NCBI RefSeq assembly: GCF_000495435.3 | Contig: NZ_AXUN02000180.1 | Span: 1 to 38,686, forward strand | DNA length: 38,686 nt | From: Youngiibacter fragilis 232.1 | GTDB lineage: Bacteria; Bacillota; Clostridia; Clostridiales; Clostridiaceae | Direction: 5' to 3' | In this document: one piece after another, positions 25,107 through 34,253 of the stretch | How the letters are laid out: every line of letters starts with the position of its first letter | Position numbering within the stretch: the stretch's first letter is position 1 | The notes under the pieces: model-generated | What the model saw: only the letters and a program-made list of their open reading frames with translations | The model's database searches: none | What the model was told of the DNA's origin: nothing | Translations under genes and position numbers: made by a program

Positions 25107-27782
25107 TCAGCCGGCCAGATACTGCTGGACGGCGGTCTTGACGGCATCTTCAATGCGGTCATATGTGGTAAATGAGGCTATCCCACGGGTACGAAGCTTC
25201 TCTTTGGGCGCTTCACCGATTCGCATTGAAACAACAGCAGAGCAATCACCAACAGTTGTCAGGATATCTTCTATACGTCCGCTTTTATCCTCATCACGCT
25301 TGCCGCCGCCCATCCCATCGCAGCCATTTCCATCGCAGTATTTGGATACTGAACGTCGCTCGCGGAATCGGATTGCGCCACTTGCATATTCGTAGATGTA
25401 GAAATCATTTGCCTGGCCGAAGTGCTGATCCACCAGAATGCCACCCTTCGAAGCAACCGCAAGAAGCAGCGGTTTCCCTTTCTCTGCAGGTTCATCGATT
25501 ATCTTTATGCCACCTGTTCCGCAGCCCCTGAACTCATAGGACTGGTCGTTATCAAGTGTTCCGATCGCATCTGCCCGGCACTGCCGGCAATGGTACATTT
25601 GCAGCATGCTCTCACCGCAGGCATTGCGCATTTCTGTTATTTCCCTGTTGGATGTCAGCTCCATGTTTTCAAAGGCTGAACCCTTCACAGGGATCATCTG
25701 CATGATGTTTGTGATGTAGCAGCCCATTTCCTTTACGGTCTCCACCACCTTCGGGATATGCTTGTCGTTTATGCCCTTGAGCATGACGATGTTTATCTTG
25801 CATATGATCCCGAGGTCGCACAGGCGCTTAATTCCAGAGAGTTGGTTTGCCAGCAGTATGGCTGCTGCGGTCTCGCCGGTATACTTTACGCCCATGAAGC
25901 TTATGTGCTTGTATATCCTTGCTCCAATTACCGGATCCACCGCATTAAGGGTAACTGTTACATGGCTGACTCCCAGGTTAACCAGTTCATCAGCATAGAG
26001 AGGCAGCATCAGGCCATTGGTCGAAAGGCAGAAGGTAACATCCTTATCAACCTCCCGGATCAGCTTCAGCGCAGCGGATGTCTTTTCCCATTCCGCCAGG
26101 GAATCACCGGGCCCTGCTATGCCTACAACACTGAGATTGGGCATCTTGCTCCTGACATAGAGATACTTGTCCCTCGCCTGTTCCGGATTCAGCACTTCGG
26201 TGGTGACACCTGGTCTGCTCTCGTTAGGACAGTCAAATTTCCTTACGCAGTAATTGCATTGGACATTGCAGGAAGGTGCAATCGGCAGGTGCATCCGGGC
26301 ATACCCGGTGCCGCATCCGTTGAAGCATGGATGGGAGGCTGTCTTGGCAGCAATCTCAGTGGCCCTTTCTATCAATATGTCAGTTTTCACAGGTTTATCC
26401 ATGCTTTTGTCCTCCCCTTTGAAATTTGCGTCGAACATCTTGCCGCGAAATGCTGTTTCCTTGCGGGCAAGAAGCTGATTTGTTACGGAATCGAGTAAAG
26501 TCATGCCGCCGTCATAGAGGATAGTGCGTACCCTCTGACCACCCACATGGTCATGGATCGGAAATGCACAGCGGACCAGAGGAAGCTCCAGCTTATCTGC
26601 CACGCGCCTGCCATCAGAGGAGCCGATCATAAGGTTAACTCCAAGCTTTCCGCAATAATGTTCGATGGTGTCAAAATCGGTGTTGTCCAGAACCTTGAAT
26701 TCCTCCACAAAAAACTGCCCTGCCACCTTTTCCAGGTCTGAAGCAACCTTATCTGCAAGCTCAGGGCATTTTGCCCCTGTCGCCACCAGAACTGGCATGA
26801 TTCCATTTTCGGTACACATTCGTGTCATGGAATAGACAAAGTCCGGTTCACCGAAAATGGCAGCACGACCCTCGGCATTGTACTTGTGAGAGTCTATCAT
26901 CGCGTCCAGATATCGTCCTCTCTCAGCTCTCACGGTATCGCTCACCATTCCGCCTAAATTTTTCAAAGCGAGCATCAGAGCATCTGTGTCACGGAGGCCG
27001 ACAGGCAGTGACAATCTCTCGCAGGGGACTCCGAAGGTCTTCTCCAGGTATTCCGCGGGTGACAGGCTTTCTTTTGCAAATGTGGTCAGCTCGAGGGTGC
27101 AGCGTGCCCCTGCCATTTTCGAAATGGCTTCCAGTGTGGTTCCTCCAGCAGGCAGGCGGTTATAATCCGGGTTATGTGCGCCATCAAGATTATCCGACAG
27201 GTCAGGAAGAAGCGTATATCTGAGTCCTGTGCTGTCCAGAAGAACCTTCAGCGCTCGTGTATCGGCAGGTGACAGGATGCCCGTTATCACATTGATGCCG
27301 TCATGGGGCGTAACATCCATATCCACATGGGAGACAATCGCGTGCAGCGCATGGAAGAACCCTTCATACTGGGTTCCGCCGTAGCCTGCGGAGGCTACCG
27401 GAATGATTGTGACATCAAGGTCCGGATTCTCTTCATGGAAGGTAGCAATTATTCGCTCTACATCTTCCCCGATGGTCTCGGCCAAACAGGTTGTAGCAAC
27501 GCCTATGACCTTAGGACCATAAAGCTTTACAAGATTTGCAAGACCCTTTAGCAGATTCTTCTCACCGCCAAATATGGTGCCATGCTCCGTCAATGAGGTT
27601 GATGCTATGTCTACAGGCTCATTGTAGTGTGTCGCCATGTGACGACGGATATATGTGGCGCAGCCTTGAGAGCCATGGAGGATCGTCATGCATTTTGCAA
27701 TGCCGTAAAGTGCTGTGGCAGTACCCATGGGCATGCACATCTTGCAAGGATTCACATTCAGATTGACAAGATCTTTACTCAT
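25107..27782 (-). CDS. nifN-B: NifN-NifB fusion with NifX-like tail (FeMo-cofactor assembly)
   Basis: This 891-residue fusion joins three modules. Residues 1 to about 445 are NifN, half of the NifEN scaffold (CKMCMPMGTATALYG, HGSQGCATY, TTCLAETIGED). Residues about 465-765 are NifB, the radical-SAM enzyme that makes the carbide-containing NifB-cofactor, with CNVQCNYC at 505-512 plus the preceding CFNGCG motif. From about 770 to the end is a NifX/NafY-like cofactor-binding domain (ASKGGILVDQHFGQANDFYIYEY). The same fusion is known in C. pasteurianum. I start at ATG 27782, which overlaps the nifE stop as ATGA and has GGAGG seven bases ahead; an in-frame start eight codons earlier has no site. 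Confidence 0.95.
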   Translation of the reverse strand: MSKDLVNLNVNPCKMCMPMGTATALYGIAKCMTILHGSQGCATYIRRHMATHYNEPVDIASTSLTEHGTIFGGEKNLLKGLANLVKLYGPKVIGVATTCLAETIGEDVERIIATFHEENPDLDVTIIPVASAGYGGTQYEGFFHALHAIVSHVDMDVTPHDGINVITGILSPADTRALKVLLDSTGLRYTLLPDLSDNLDGAHNPDYNRLPAGGTTLEAISKMAGARCTLELTTFAKESLSPAEYLEKTFGVPCERLSLPVGLRDTDALMLALKNLGGMVSDTVRAERGRYLDAMIDSHKYNAEGRAAIFGEPDFVYSMTRMCTENGIMPVLVATGAKCPELADKVASDLEKVAGQFFVEEFKVLDNTDFDTIEHYCGKLGVNLMIGSSDGRRVADKLELPLVRCAFPIHDHVGGQRVRTILYDGGMTLLDSVTNQLLARKETAFRGKMFDANFKGEDKSMDKPVKTDILIERATEIAAKTASHPCFNGCGTGYARMHLPIAPSCNVQCNYCVRKFDCPNESRPGVTTEVLNPEQARDKYLYVRSKMPNLSVVGIAGPGDSLAEWEKTSAALKLIREVDKDVTFCLSTNGLMLPLYADELVNLGVSHVTVTLNAVDPVIGARIYKHISFMGVKYTGETAAAILLANQLSGIKRLCDLGIICKINIVMLKGINDKHIPKVVETVKEMGCYITNIMQMIPVKGSAFENMELTSNREITEMRNACGESMLQMYHCRQCRADAIGTLDNDQSYEFRGCGTGGIKIIDEPAEKGKPLLLAVASKGGILVDQHFGQANDFYIYEYASGAIRFRERRSVSKYCDGNGCDGMGGGKRDEDKSGRIEDILTTVGDCSAVVSMRIGEAPKEKLRTRGIASFTTYDRIEDAVKTAVQQYLAG

Positions 27783-29110
27783 AGTTCCACCTCCATATAG
27801 TTCCATACCGGACTGTTGATGGAACTGTTGATCTCCTGCGTAAAGTTGCGAACACCCTCATAGCCGGCAAGAGCGTGCTTGCGCTCGTGGTTGTGGTCGC
27901 AGAAGGCAATCCCCAGCTTATAGGCCAGTGGACGTTCCTTAACGCCGCCAACAAGTATGTTCGCACCCTTTTCCTTCATGAATGTCTCGAGCTCTGCGGG
28001 GTTTGCGTCATCCAGTATGATACAGTCCTTCCTCACCAGCTGACCTATCACCTCGTAGTCCTCAGGTTTACCCGTCTGGGTGCCCACAACTACAGTTTCG
28101 ATACCCATGGTATTGAACTGGCGAATGAGAGAAATGGCTTTGAAGCCTCCTCCAACGTAGATTGCGGCTTTCTTTCCAGATAAGTTCGGGCGGTACAGGT
28201 TCTCAAACTCGATAAGCTCCGCTTCCTGCGCTTCGCAAAAGGCCCTGGCCTTCGCGATTGCAGCTTCATCACCCAGTGCCTCTGCCACTCGGAGCAGCGA
28301 GGTTGTGGTATCCTCACGTCCGAAAAAGGAGACCTTTATGAACGGTATACCGAACTCTTCCTCCATCTGGTTGGCCAGGCAGGTCATTGAGCCTGCACAC
28401 TGCACAAGGTTCAATGTGGCTGAGGGTGCCTGAATAAGGCTGTCGTACGTGGCGTCTCCTGTGATTTTCGATACAACAGGGATTCCCAGTATCCTAAGAT
28501 AGTTCTGAATTATCCACATCTCACCCGCCAGATTGAAGTCGCCCAGGATGTTGACACCCCTCATCTTCGGCTTTCCGCTGTGGGGGCGGATAAGTTCCAG
28601 AATTGCCTCGGAGGCCATCTTGTAGCCATATGATTTGTTGCCGGAAAATCCTGGGGATTTGACTGAGATGCAGCGTATGCCGTGTTTCTTTTCAGCTTCC
28701 CTGCATACCGCATCCACATCATCACCGATCACCCCGACGATGCATGTGGAATATATGAATATCAGCTTAGGATGGTGCTTTTCGCAGACTTCATCAATGG
28801 CGCGAGTTAGCTTTTCAGCACCTCCGAACACGATATCCCGCTCGGACAGGTCAGTGGAAAAGCTGTTTCGGTAGAGGTCGCTGCCGCTAGTCAGTGACCC
28901 TCGGATATCCCATGTATAGCTGGCGCATCCTATGGGGCCATGCACAATATGGAACGCGTCAGTGATGGGGTTGAGTACCACACGCGCACCGCAATAGACG
29001 CAAGCTCGCTGGCTTACAGCACCGGATACGCTGTCAGTGTCACATCTGATGCTGCCGTGTCCATGTCCGATGGAGTCATGTCTTTCCGTTAGAATTCCTG
29101 TTGTCGACAT
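27779..29110 (-). CDS. nifE: Nitrogenase cofactor scaffold protein NifE
   Basis: NifE forms with NifN the scaffold on which the NifB-cofactor matures to FeMo-co. The 443-residue protein is homologous to NifD: RACVYCGARVVLNPITDAFHIVHGPIGCASYTW and YSTCIVGVIGDDVDAV supply the cluster cysteines, and a further cysteine lies in LNLVQCAGSMTCLA. It lacks the NifD histidine motif LHSYDYSGPY, which supports NifE over NifD. ATG 29110 has GGAGG seven bases upstream. Its stop overlaps the start of nifN-B by four bases, so equal amounts of the two partners are likely. A 106-base gap separates it from nifK. Confidence 0.95.
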   Translation of the reverse strand: MSTTGILTERHDSIGHGHGSIRCDTDSVSGAVSQRACVYCGARVVLNPITDAFHIVHGPIGCASYTWDIRGSLTSGSDLYRNSFSTDLSERDIVFGGAEKLTRAIDEVCEKHHPKLIFIYSTCIVGVIGDDVDAVCREAEKKHGIRCISVKSPGFSGNKSYGYKMASEAILELIRPHSGKPKMRGVNILGDFNLAGEMWIIQNYLRILGIPVVSKITGDATYDSLIQAPSATLNLVQCAGSMTCLANQMEEEFGIPFIKVSFFGREDTTTSLLRVAEALGDEAAIAKARAFCEAQEAELIEFENLYRPNLSGKKAAIYVGGGFKAISLIRQFNTMGIETVVVGTQTGKPEDYEVIGQLVRKDCIILDDANPAELETFMKEKGANILVGGVKERPLAYKLGIAFCDHNHERKHALAGYEGVRNFTQEINSSINSPVWNYMEVEL

Positions 29111-29160
29111 GGTGGGGTCCTCCTTTCTGCTTTATATTCTTAATAGGAAAGGACTGCTCA

Positions 29161-29197
29161 GGACGCCAGTCGTCCACAAGACAGCCCCTTTGCCTGT
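29161..29197 (-). other. Two small hairpins between nifK and nifE
   Basis: On the minus strand ACAGGC-AAAGGG-GCTGT (one bulged G) and then GGACG-ACTGG-CGTCC form two stems in the only long gap of the nif operon. No T-run follows, so this is not a classic terminator. It may be an RNA processing or stability site. Confidence 0.3.
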
Positions 29198-29216
29198 GCC
29201 TCAGTTATGTTTATCG

Positions 29217-30584
29217 TTACATGATGACATCAAACTGTTCATCAGGTACATCTCTGTCGATGCGGTCCAGAAGAGCATTTGAGATCTGCTCAACCAGCCT
29301 TATCGCACCCTTGTAGCAAGTGATTGGACTGAGTGGATGTCCGTAGCGGTCAAGAACAGGGAATCCTGCCCTGACGAATGGGATATCCTCAGCTCTGGCA
29401 ATCTGTTTGCCATATGATGAGCCGATGAGAAGATCCACCGGGCTTTGCTTGACCCACTGGTGGAGGTCGAACAGGTCACCGGATTCCTTGGAGACACATT
29501 TTTCCCCTACATCATATTTGTCAAAGAGAGCCTTCGTCTTATTCACGAATGCAGCCCCTGGGGTACCTGTCAGCACATACTTGGGTATCATGCCCATCTC
29601 CAGTACCAGGGAGGTCAGGCCCAGGACATAATCCGGGTCGCCATAGATTGCACATGTCTTTCCTGTAAACCAGATATGGGAATCCAGCATCAGGTCAATA
29701 AGCTGGCCGCGTTCTTCTTCAATTGCATAGGGGATATTGCCGCCGTTCATCTTGGACAGTGCCATGATGAACTTGTCTGTGTTCTCGACTCCAATGGGAT
29801 AAGGCAGGACCTCATAGTTTACCCTGCACTTTTTCTTAAGCTGCTCGCAAGGCTCGGTTACGGTCATTTCACCCAGACCGATTACGGAATCACAATCCCC
29901 AAGTCCGGTGATCTCAGGTATGGTCGTACCCCCCTTTGGATAGATTTCATAGTGGTCGGTCATAGGAGAATCCATCACTCCGGACTGGTCTGGGAACATG
30001 GTTATGGGCACATTCATCAGCGCTGCCAGACGCTTGAATTCCCTCAGGTCACCCGGATTGGACCAGCTTGGCAATATGGCTGTCTTCCCGTTTTTTACGC
30101 CGGTATTCTTTGACAGGTACTTTATAAAACCGCACATCATGTTGAAATAGCCGTCTACATGAGAGCCGACGTAGGATGGGGTGTTGCTATGCACTACCAG
30201 CTTGTCCTCAGGGATATCCAGATCCATGATGAATGAATTCAGGTCATCTCCGATTGTTTCTGACAGGCAGGTCGTGTGGATAGCAATGATGTCGGGATCA
30301 TAGATGTCAAAGACATTTTTTGTTCCCTGCTTCAGATTCGCTCCTCCACCGAACACGCAGGCACCCTCGGTAAATGATGAAGTGGAAGCTATTGCGGGTT
30401 CCTTGAAGTGGCGGGTCAGGAAAGTCCGGTGATATGCCACGCAGCCCTGAGAGCCATGAGAATACGGCATGCAGTTATGGACGCCAAGGGCACAGTACAG
30501 TGCGCCTACAGGCTGGCAGGTCTTGCAGGAGTTTATACGCAGCGCGGTTCGTTCTGAATGCTCCTTGGGAGTTAAATCAAGCAT
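29217..30584 (-). CDS. nifK: Nitrogenase MoFe protein beta chain
   Basis: This is the beta subunit of the MoFe protein, sharing the P-cluster with NifD. P-cluster cysteines fall at 23 (CKTCQPVG), 48 (HGSQGCVAY) and 106 (TTCLSETIGDD); their spacing of 25 and 58 equals that of Azotobacter Cys70, Cys95 and Cys153. The 455-residue chain lacks roughly 47 N-terminal residues of the Azotobacter type, as in C. pasteurianum. SSFTEGACVFGG contains the region of the P-cluster serine. ATG 30584 shares one base with the nifD stop (TAATG), so the subunits are translationally coupled. Confidence 0.97.
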   Translation of the reverse strand: MLDLTPKEHSERTALRINSCKTCQPVGALYCALGVHNCMPYSHGSQGCVAYHRTFLTRHFKEPAIASTSSFTEGACVFGGGANLKQGTKNVFDIYDPDIIAIHTTCLSETIGDDLNSFIMDLDIPEDKLVVHSNTPSYVGSHVDGYFNMMCGFIKYLSKNTGVKNGKTAILPSWSNPGDLREFKRLAALMNVPITMFPDQSGVMDSPMTDHYEIYPKGGTTIPEITGLGDCDSVIGLGEMTVTEPCEQLKKKCRVNYEVLPYPIGVENTDKFIMALSKMNGGNIPYAIEEERGQLIDLMLDSHIWFTGKTCAIYGDPDYVLGLTSLVLEMGMIPKYVLTGTPGAAFVNKTKALFDKYDVGEKCVSKESGDLFDLHQWVKQSPVDLLIGSSYGKQIARAEDIPFVRAGFPVLDRYGHPLSPITCYKGAIRLVEQISNALLDRIDRDVPDEQFDVIM

Positions 30585-32179
30585 TAGTTTCCACCTCCTA
30601 TGTGTGCTTCAATGGTGGCACGGTTTTTCCACGGTGGTGAGACCATTCCCCAACAGGGTGTATACAGTCCCATGACCACATCATGGCCGAACTTCATGGC
30701 ACCCTTGAAACCAGCGTACGGACCGGAATAGTCGTAGCTGTGAAGCTGCCTGGACATTGTCCCGTCCTTCTGGATGGCGTACTTGTCCTTAACGCCGGTA
30801 AAGAATATATCAGGCTTCAGGATACGGGTAAAGGCTTCGGTCTCATAATGGTTAAGGTCGTCAACCACCAGTGAGCCCTCTTCCATTCCATGCATCATGC
30901 CCTTATACTCACTCAGCGGAATTTCCGCCTTAACAGCTTCAAGCTGCTCTGGAGTTAGGTAAGCGTGATATTTTTCCGGATCTGCTTCCACTGTCATATG
31001 CTCGATGTTCTTCCCGTCCGCGTCTTCCTTGATTGTCGGAATAACATCCCTGCCTTCATAGTCGTCGCGGTGTGCGAACTCATATCCCGCCAGTACTGTC
31101 TTTACCCCGAAATCATTAAGCAGAAGCTGGTAGTGATGGGCCCTGGAGCCTCCGACATAGAGCGCAGCGGTCTTTCCTGTAAGCCTTGTACGGTAGTGTT
31201 CCCTCTCCGCTGCCACCTCAGCCATTTCTTCCGCAATTACAGCCTCAATGCGATCAATCAGCTTCTGGTCACCGAAAAATTTCCCGATGTCCCTAAGAGT
31301 ATTGCAAGTGGACTCCAAACCTATGAAGTTGACCTTCAGCCAGGGAATGCCGTACTTTACTTCCATCATCTCGGCAATATAGTTGATTGAGCGGTGGCAC
31401 ATTACGAGATTGAGGTTTGCCATATGGGCTGCCTTCAGGTCGTCAATGGCTGCATCTCCAGTAAAGGAAGTACGCACATCAATGCCGCATTTGTTCAGGA
31501 TACGGATCTGCTCGAATCCGTCACCTCCAATGTTGTACTCTCCCAGGATATTGACGGTAAACGGGTTTTCAATCGGCGTATCCTTGGTACCGATAACCTG
31601 CTTCATCAGTCCGTTGTTCGCAATGTGGTGTCCTGCTGACTGGGAAACTCCCTTATAGCCCTCGCAGGAGAATGCTATGCAGGTTATCCCATAGAGCTTT
31701 TCCGTTTCGGTCGCCACTGCCTGAACATCGTCGCCTATCAGGCCTACAGGACAGGTGGAGCAGATCATTATCGCCTTCGGGTTGAAGATCTCCATAGCTT
31801 CCTTGATTGCCTGACGGAGTTTTTTCTCGCCTCCGAACACAATGTCCGGCTCCTGCATATCTGTGGAAAACATATATTGAACGAATACAGGCTCACCCTC
31901 TTTCGAGGCTTTTGCCTGGTTGCGGCGTGTTCCCCAGGAATAGAAGCCGCAGCCGATAGGTCCGTGGGTTATGGTCAGGACGTCCTTGATAGGACCGACT
32001 ACCACGCCCTTGCATCCGGCATAGCAGCACCCTCGTTCAGTTATGATTCCGGGAGCGGAGCGTGCGTTGGCAGCGATTGTCGGAATCTCTCCGTTTCCAT
32101 CCATTACGATTATGTGTTCCTTGCGGTTTTTATAGATTCTGGCACTATATTTATCCAGTACCATTGTTTTTGCGTCCAT
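30584..32179 (-). CDS. nifD: Nitrogenase MoFe protein alpha chain
   Basis: This is the alpha subunit carrying the iron-molybdenum cofactor. P-cluster cysteines are at 51, 77 and 143, with the 26 and 66 spacing of Azotobacter Cys62, Cys88 and Cys154. Gln180 and His184 (GVSQSAGHHIANN) match Gln191 and His195. The cofactor cysteine is 261 (NLVMCHRSINYI) and the cofactor histidine is 480 (LHSYDYSGPY). The 531-residue length includes the roughly 50-residue insertion (about 385-435) typical of clostridial NifD. No anfG/vnfG-like delta gene is present, so this is the molybdenum form. ATG 32179 has AAGGAGGTG just ahead. It is the fourth gene after nifH, nifI1 and nifI2. Confidence 0.97.
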   Translation of the reverse strand: MDAKTMVLDKYSARIYKNRKEHIIVMDGNGEIPTIAANARSAPGIITERGCCYAGCKGVVVGPIKDVLTITHGPIGCGFYSWGTRRNQAKASKEGEPVFVQYMFSTDMQEPDIVFGGEKKLRQAIKEAMEIFNPKAIMICSTCPVGLIGDDVQAVATETEKLYGITCIAFSCEGYKGVSQSAGHHIANNGLMKQVIGTKDTPIENPFTVNILGEYNIGGDGFEQIRILNKCGIDVRTSFTGDAAIDDLKAAHMANLNLVMCHRSINYIAEMMEVKYGIPWLKVNFIGLESTCNTLRDIGKFFGDQKLIDRIEAVIAEEMAEVAAEREHYRTRLTGKTAALYVGGSRAHHYQLLLNDFGVKTVLAGYEFAHRDDYEGRDVIPTIKEDADGKNIEHMTVEADPEKYHAYLTPEQLEAVKAEIPLSEYKGMMHGMEEGSLVVDDLNHYETEAFTRILKPDIFFTGVKDKYAIQKDGTMSRQLHSYDYSGPYAGFKGAMKFGHDVVMGLYTPCWGMVSPPWKNRATIEAHIGGGN

Positions 32180-32192
32180 TTAGCTCACCTCC

Positions 32193-32567
32193 TTATAGGG
32201 TCATTTCACCAGTTCTGACCTTGTAGGTCTCAGGTATGTCAAAAACGAATATTTTCCCATCTCCGGGGTTTCCGGTCTGGTTAACACGGATTATCGTGTC
32301 CACTGCGTTCTTAACGAATTCATCCTCCACCACAATTGTGAAGAAGCGCTTTGGAATCAGACGTATTGTTTCAGTCATCGCTTCGCCCACGGTGGATACT
32401 GGAAGCTCTCCGCTTTCCATTATTATTTCAAGCACGGAGCTGTCTACCATTTTTTTGCCACGTCCCAGGACCCTGCGGCAGGTAAACGCGGGGAATCCCG
32501 CTTCACCCAGTGCCTTTTTGGTATCATTGACCTTATTTGTCCTTATGAAGGCCATTACCTCTTTCAT
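32193..32567 (-). CDS. nifI2: PII-like nitrogenase regulator NifI2
   Basis: This 124-residue GlnB-family protein is of the NifI2 (NifHD2) type. It has the PII opening MKEVMAFIRTNKVNDTKKALGEAG and the closing GDGKIFVFDIPETYKVRTGE. Its T-loop is long and lacks the GlnB uridylylation tyrosine context. With NifI1 it binds dinitrogenase under ammonia and blocks activity, with 2-oxoglutarate relieving this, as shown in methanogens. It sits in the standard place between nifI1 and nifD (gaps 15 and 13 bases). Confidence 0.94.
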   Translation of the reverse strand: MKEVMAFIRTNKVNDTKKALGEAGFPAFTCRRVLGRGKKMVDSSVLEIIMESGELPVSTVGEAMTETIRLIPKRFFTIVVEDEFVKNAVDTIIRVNQTGNPGDGKIFVFDIPETYKVRTGEMTL

Positions 32568-32582
32568 GGTATGTACACCTCC

Positions 32583-32909
32583 TTACAGTCCCTTTTTACC
32601 GGTTGAAATGGTATAGGCTTCCTCTACCGGACTAACGAAGATACGTCCGTCGCCATAGTTGCCATTTTCACCTGTTCGGGCTACACGCATGATTATTTTG
32701 ACTATGTCATCCTTGTCTTCGTCATTCACCACTATCATCAGCATTTCTTTGGGGATCTCATCATATTGGACAGATCCCGCGATGATTCCCTTCTGCTTTC
32801 CGCGGCCAAATACATCAGCCTTGGTTACGGCGGGAAATCCTGCACTCAAAAGCTCAGACAGGATATCTCCGGTCTTTTCGGGGCGCACAATTGCTCTTAT
32901 CAATAACAT
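32583..32909 (-). CDS. nifI1: PII-like nitrogenase regulator NifI1
   Basis: This 108-residue GlnB-family protein is of the NifI1 (NifHD1) type, with MLLIRAIVRPEKTGDILSEL, the FGRGKQKGI T-loop start, and the ATP-binding TGENGNYGDGRIFV motif. It lies 28 bases after nifH. It forms a hetero-complex with NifI2 to switch nitrogenase off when fixed nitrogen is plentiful (established in Methanococcus maripaludis; inferred here). Confidence 0.94.
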   Translation of the reverse strand: MLLIRAIVRPEKTGDILSELLSAGFPAVTKADVFGRGKQKGIIAGSVQYDEIPKEMLMIVVNDEDKDDIVKIIMRVARTGENGNYGDGRIFVSPVEEAYTISTGKKGL

Positions 32910-32937
32910 AGCTATCCTTCCTTTCCGTTTCCGTTTT

Positions 32938-33765
<828 letters not shown>

Positions 33766-33803
33766 TTACCTCCTTATATTGTTTCCTAAATGTGAATTGA
33801 AAT

Positions 33804-33843
33804 AAAAAAGATCCCATTTGACTACATTGTCAAAGGAACCTCT
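33804..33843 (-). terminator. Second leader terminator before nifH
   Basis: On the minus strand AGAGGTTCCTTTGAC, loop AATGTA, and GTCAAATGGGATCT pair imperfectly (the inner six pairs TTTGAC/GTCAAA are perfect), followed by TTTTTTATT. It lies 45 bases before the nifH start. Confidence 0.65.
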
Positions 33844-33871
33844 TTGTCACCTTAACCCTACACGACTAAAC

Positions 33872-33918
33872 AAAAAAACGAGGTCTACGCATGCATTTTA
33901 TGCAGCCTAGACCCCGTT
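33872..33918 (-). terminator. First leader terminator before nifH (candidate attenuator)
   Basis: On the minus strand AACGGGGTCTA pairs with TAGACCTCGTT, with an inner TGCAT/ATGCA helix, followed by a seven-base T-run. It lies 30-77 bases after the -10 element, so it must be overcome for nifH expression. Confidence 0.8.
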
Positions 33919-33922
33919 GTCC
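33909..33922 (-). promoter_or_regulatory. Candidate antiterminator hairpin in the nifH leader
   Basis: GGAC-AACGGG-GTCT on the minus strand makes a short stem with a six-base loop carrying A at position 1 and G at position 4, the features described for ANTAR-protein target hairpins. Its 3' arm is the left arm of the first terminator, so the two are mutually exclusive. The usual second hairpin upstream was not found. Confidence 0.35.
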
Positions 33923-33948
33923 TTCATTTGCTTATCAGGTATGCACCG

Positions 33949-33977
33949 AGTATATCAGCATAAAGAACAACATGCAA
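33949..33977 (-). promoter_or_regulatory. Promoter of the nif operon
   Basis: On the minus strand TTGCAT (33977-33972) and TATACT (33954-33949) are separated by 17 bases. It is a sigma-70-type promoter; no GG-N10-GC sigma-54 element was found upstream of nifH. Confidence 0.7.
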
Positions 33978-34015
33978 TACATTTTTTGCATTTATTTTCA
34001 CATTATTCGTAATGT
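33972..34015. promoter_or_regulatory. Inverted repeats at the nif promoter
   Basis: ATGCAA-N8-TTGCAT (33972-33991) covers the -35 element of the nif promoter, and ACATTA-TTCG-TAATGT (34000-34015) lies just upstream. Both arms are perfect in each. A regulator site is inferred. In the rest of 34016-34136 I see only a third TTGCAT (34028-34033). Confidence 0.4.
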
Positions 34016-34136
34016 TTTGGAGTTATTTTGCATATTTACCAACAATAATCACCGAAAAGCGAGCATTTGCTAATCACCTGCACTAATGGCATCATCGCGA
34101 GAAATACCCGGAAATGACCAAATTTGAAAGAAGTGG

Positions 34137-34165
34137 TTGCGTTTATATTCATCACCCATTACAAT
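34137..34165 (+). promoter_or_regulatory. Promoter of the anfO-like/mod operon
   Basis: TTGCGT (34137-34142) and TACAAT (34160-34165) are separated by 17 bases, about 90 bases before the first start codon. Confidence 0.55.
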
Positions 34166-34193
34166 GTCAACAAGCAAGTATCCGTGAGCAAAG

Positions 34194-34223
34194 GGGCACA
34201 TCATGAGTGATGTGCCCTTTTTT
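34194..34223 (+). terminator. Leader terminator before the anfO-like gene (candidate attenuator)
   Basis: GGGCACATCA-TGAG-TGATGTGCCC is a perfect 10-pair hairpin followed by six T. It lies between the promoter and the first gene, 30 bases before the start codon. Upstream, TGAGC-AAAGGG-GCACA could form a competing hairpin that uses part of the left arm. Confidence 0.85.
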
Positions 34224-34253
34224 ACGTAAAAACAGCAGGAGAGGTGGATCAGT

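Noticed and set aside
33781-33922. T-box or molybdenum-cofactor riboswitch in the nifH leader
   Set aside because: The conserved T-box sequence is absent and I could not match the molybdenum-cofactor aptamer core; simple attenuator hairpins explain the visible structure.
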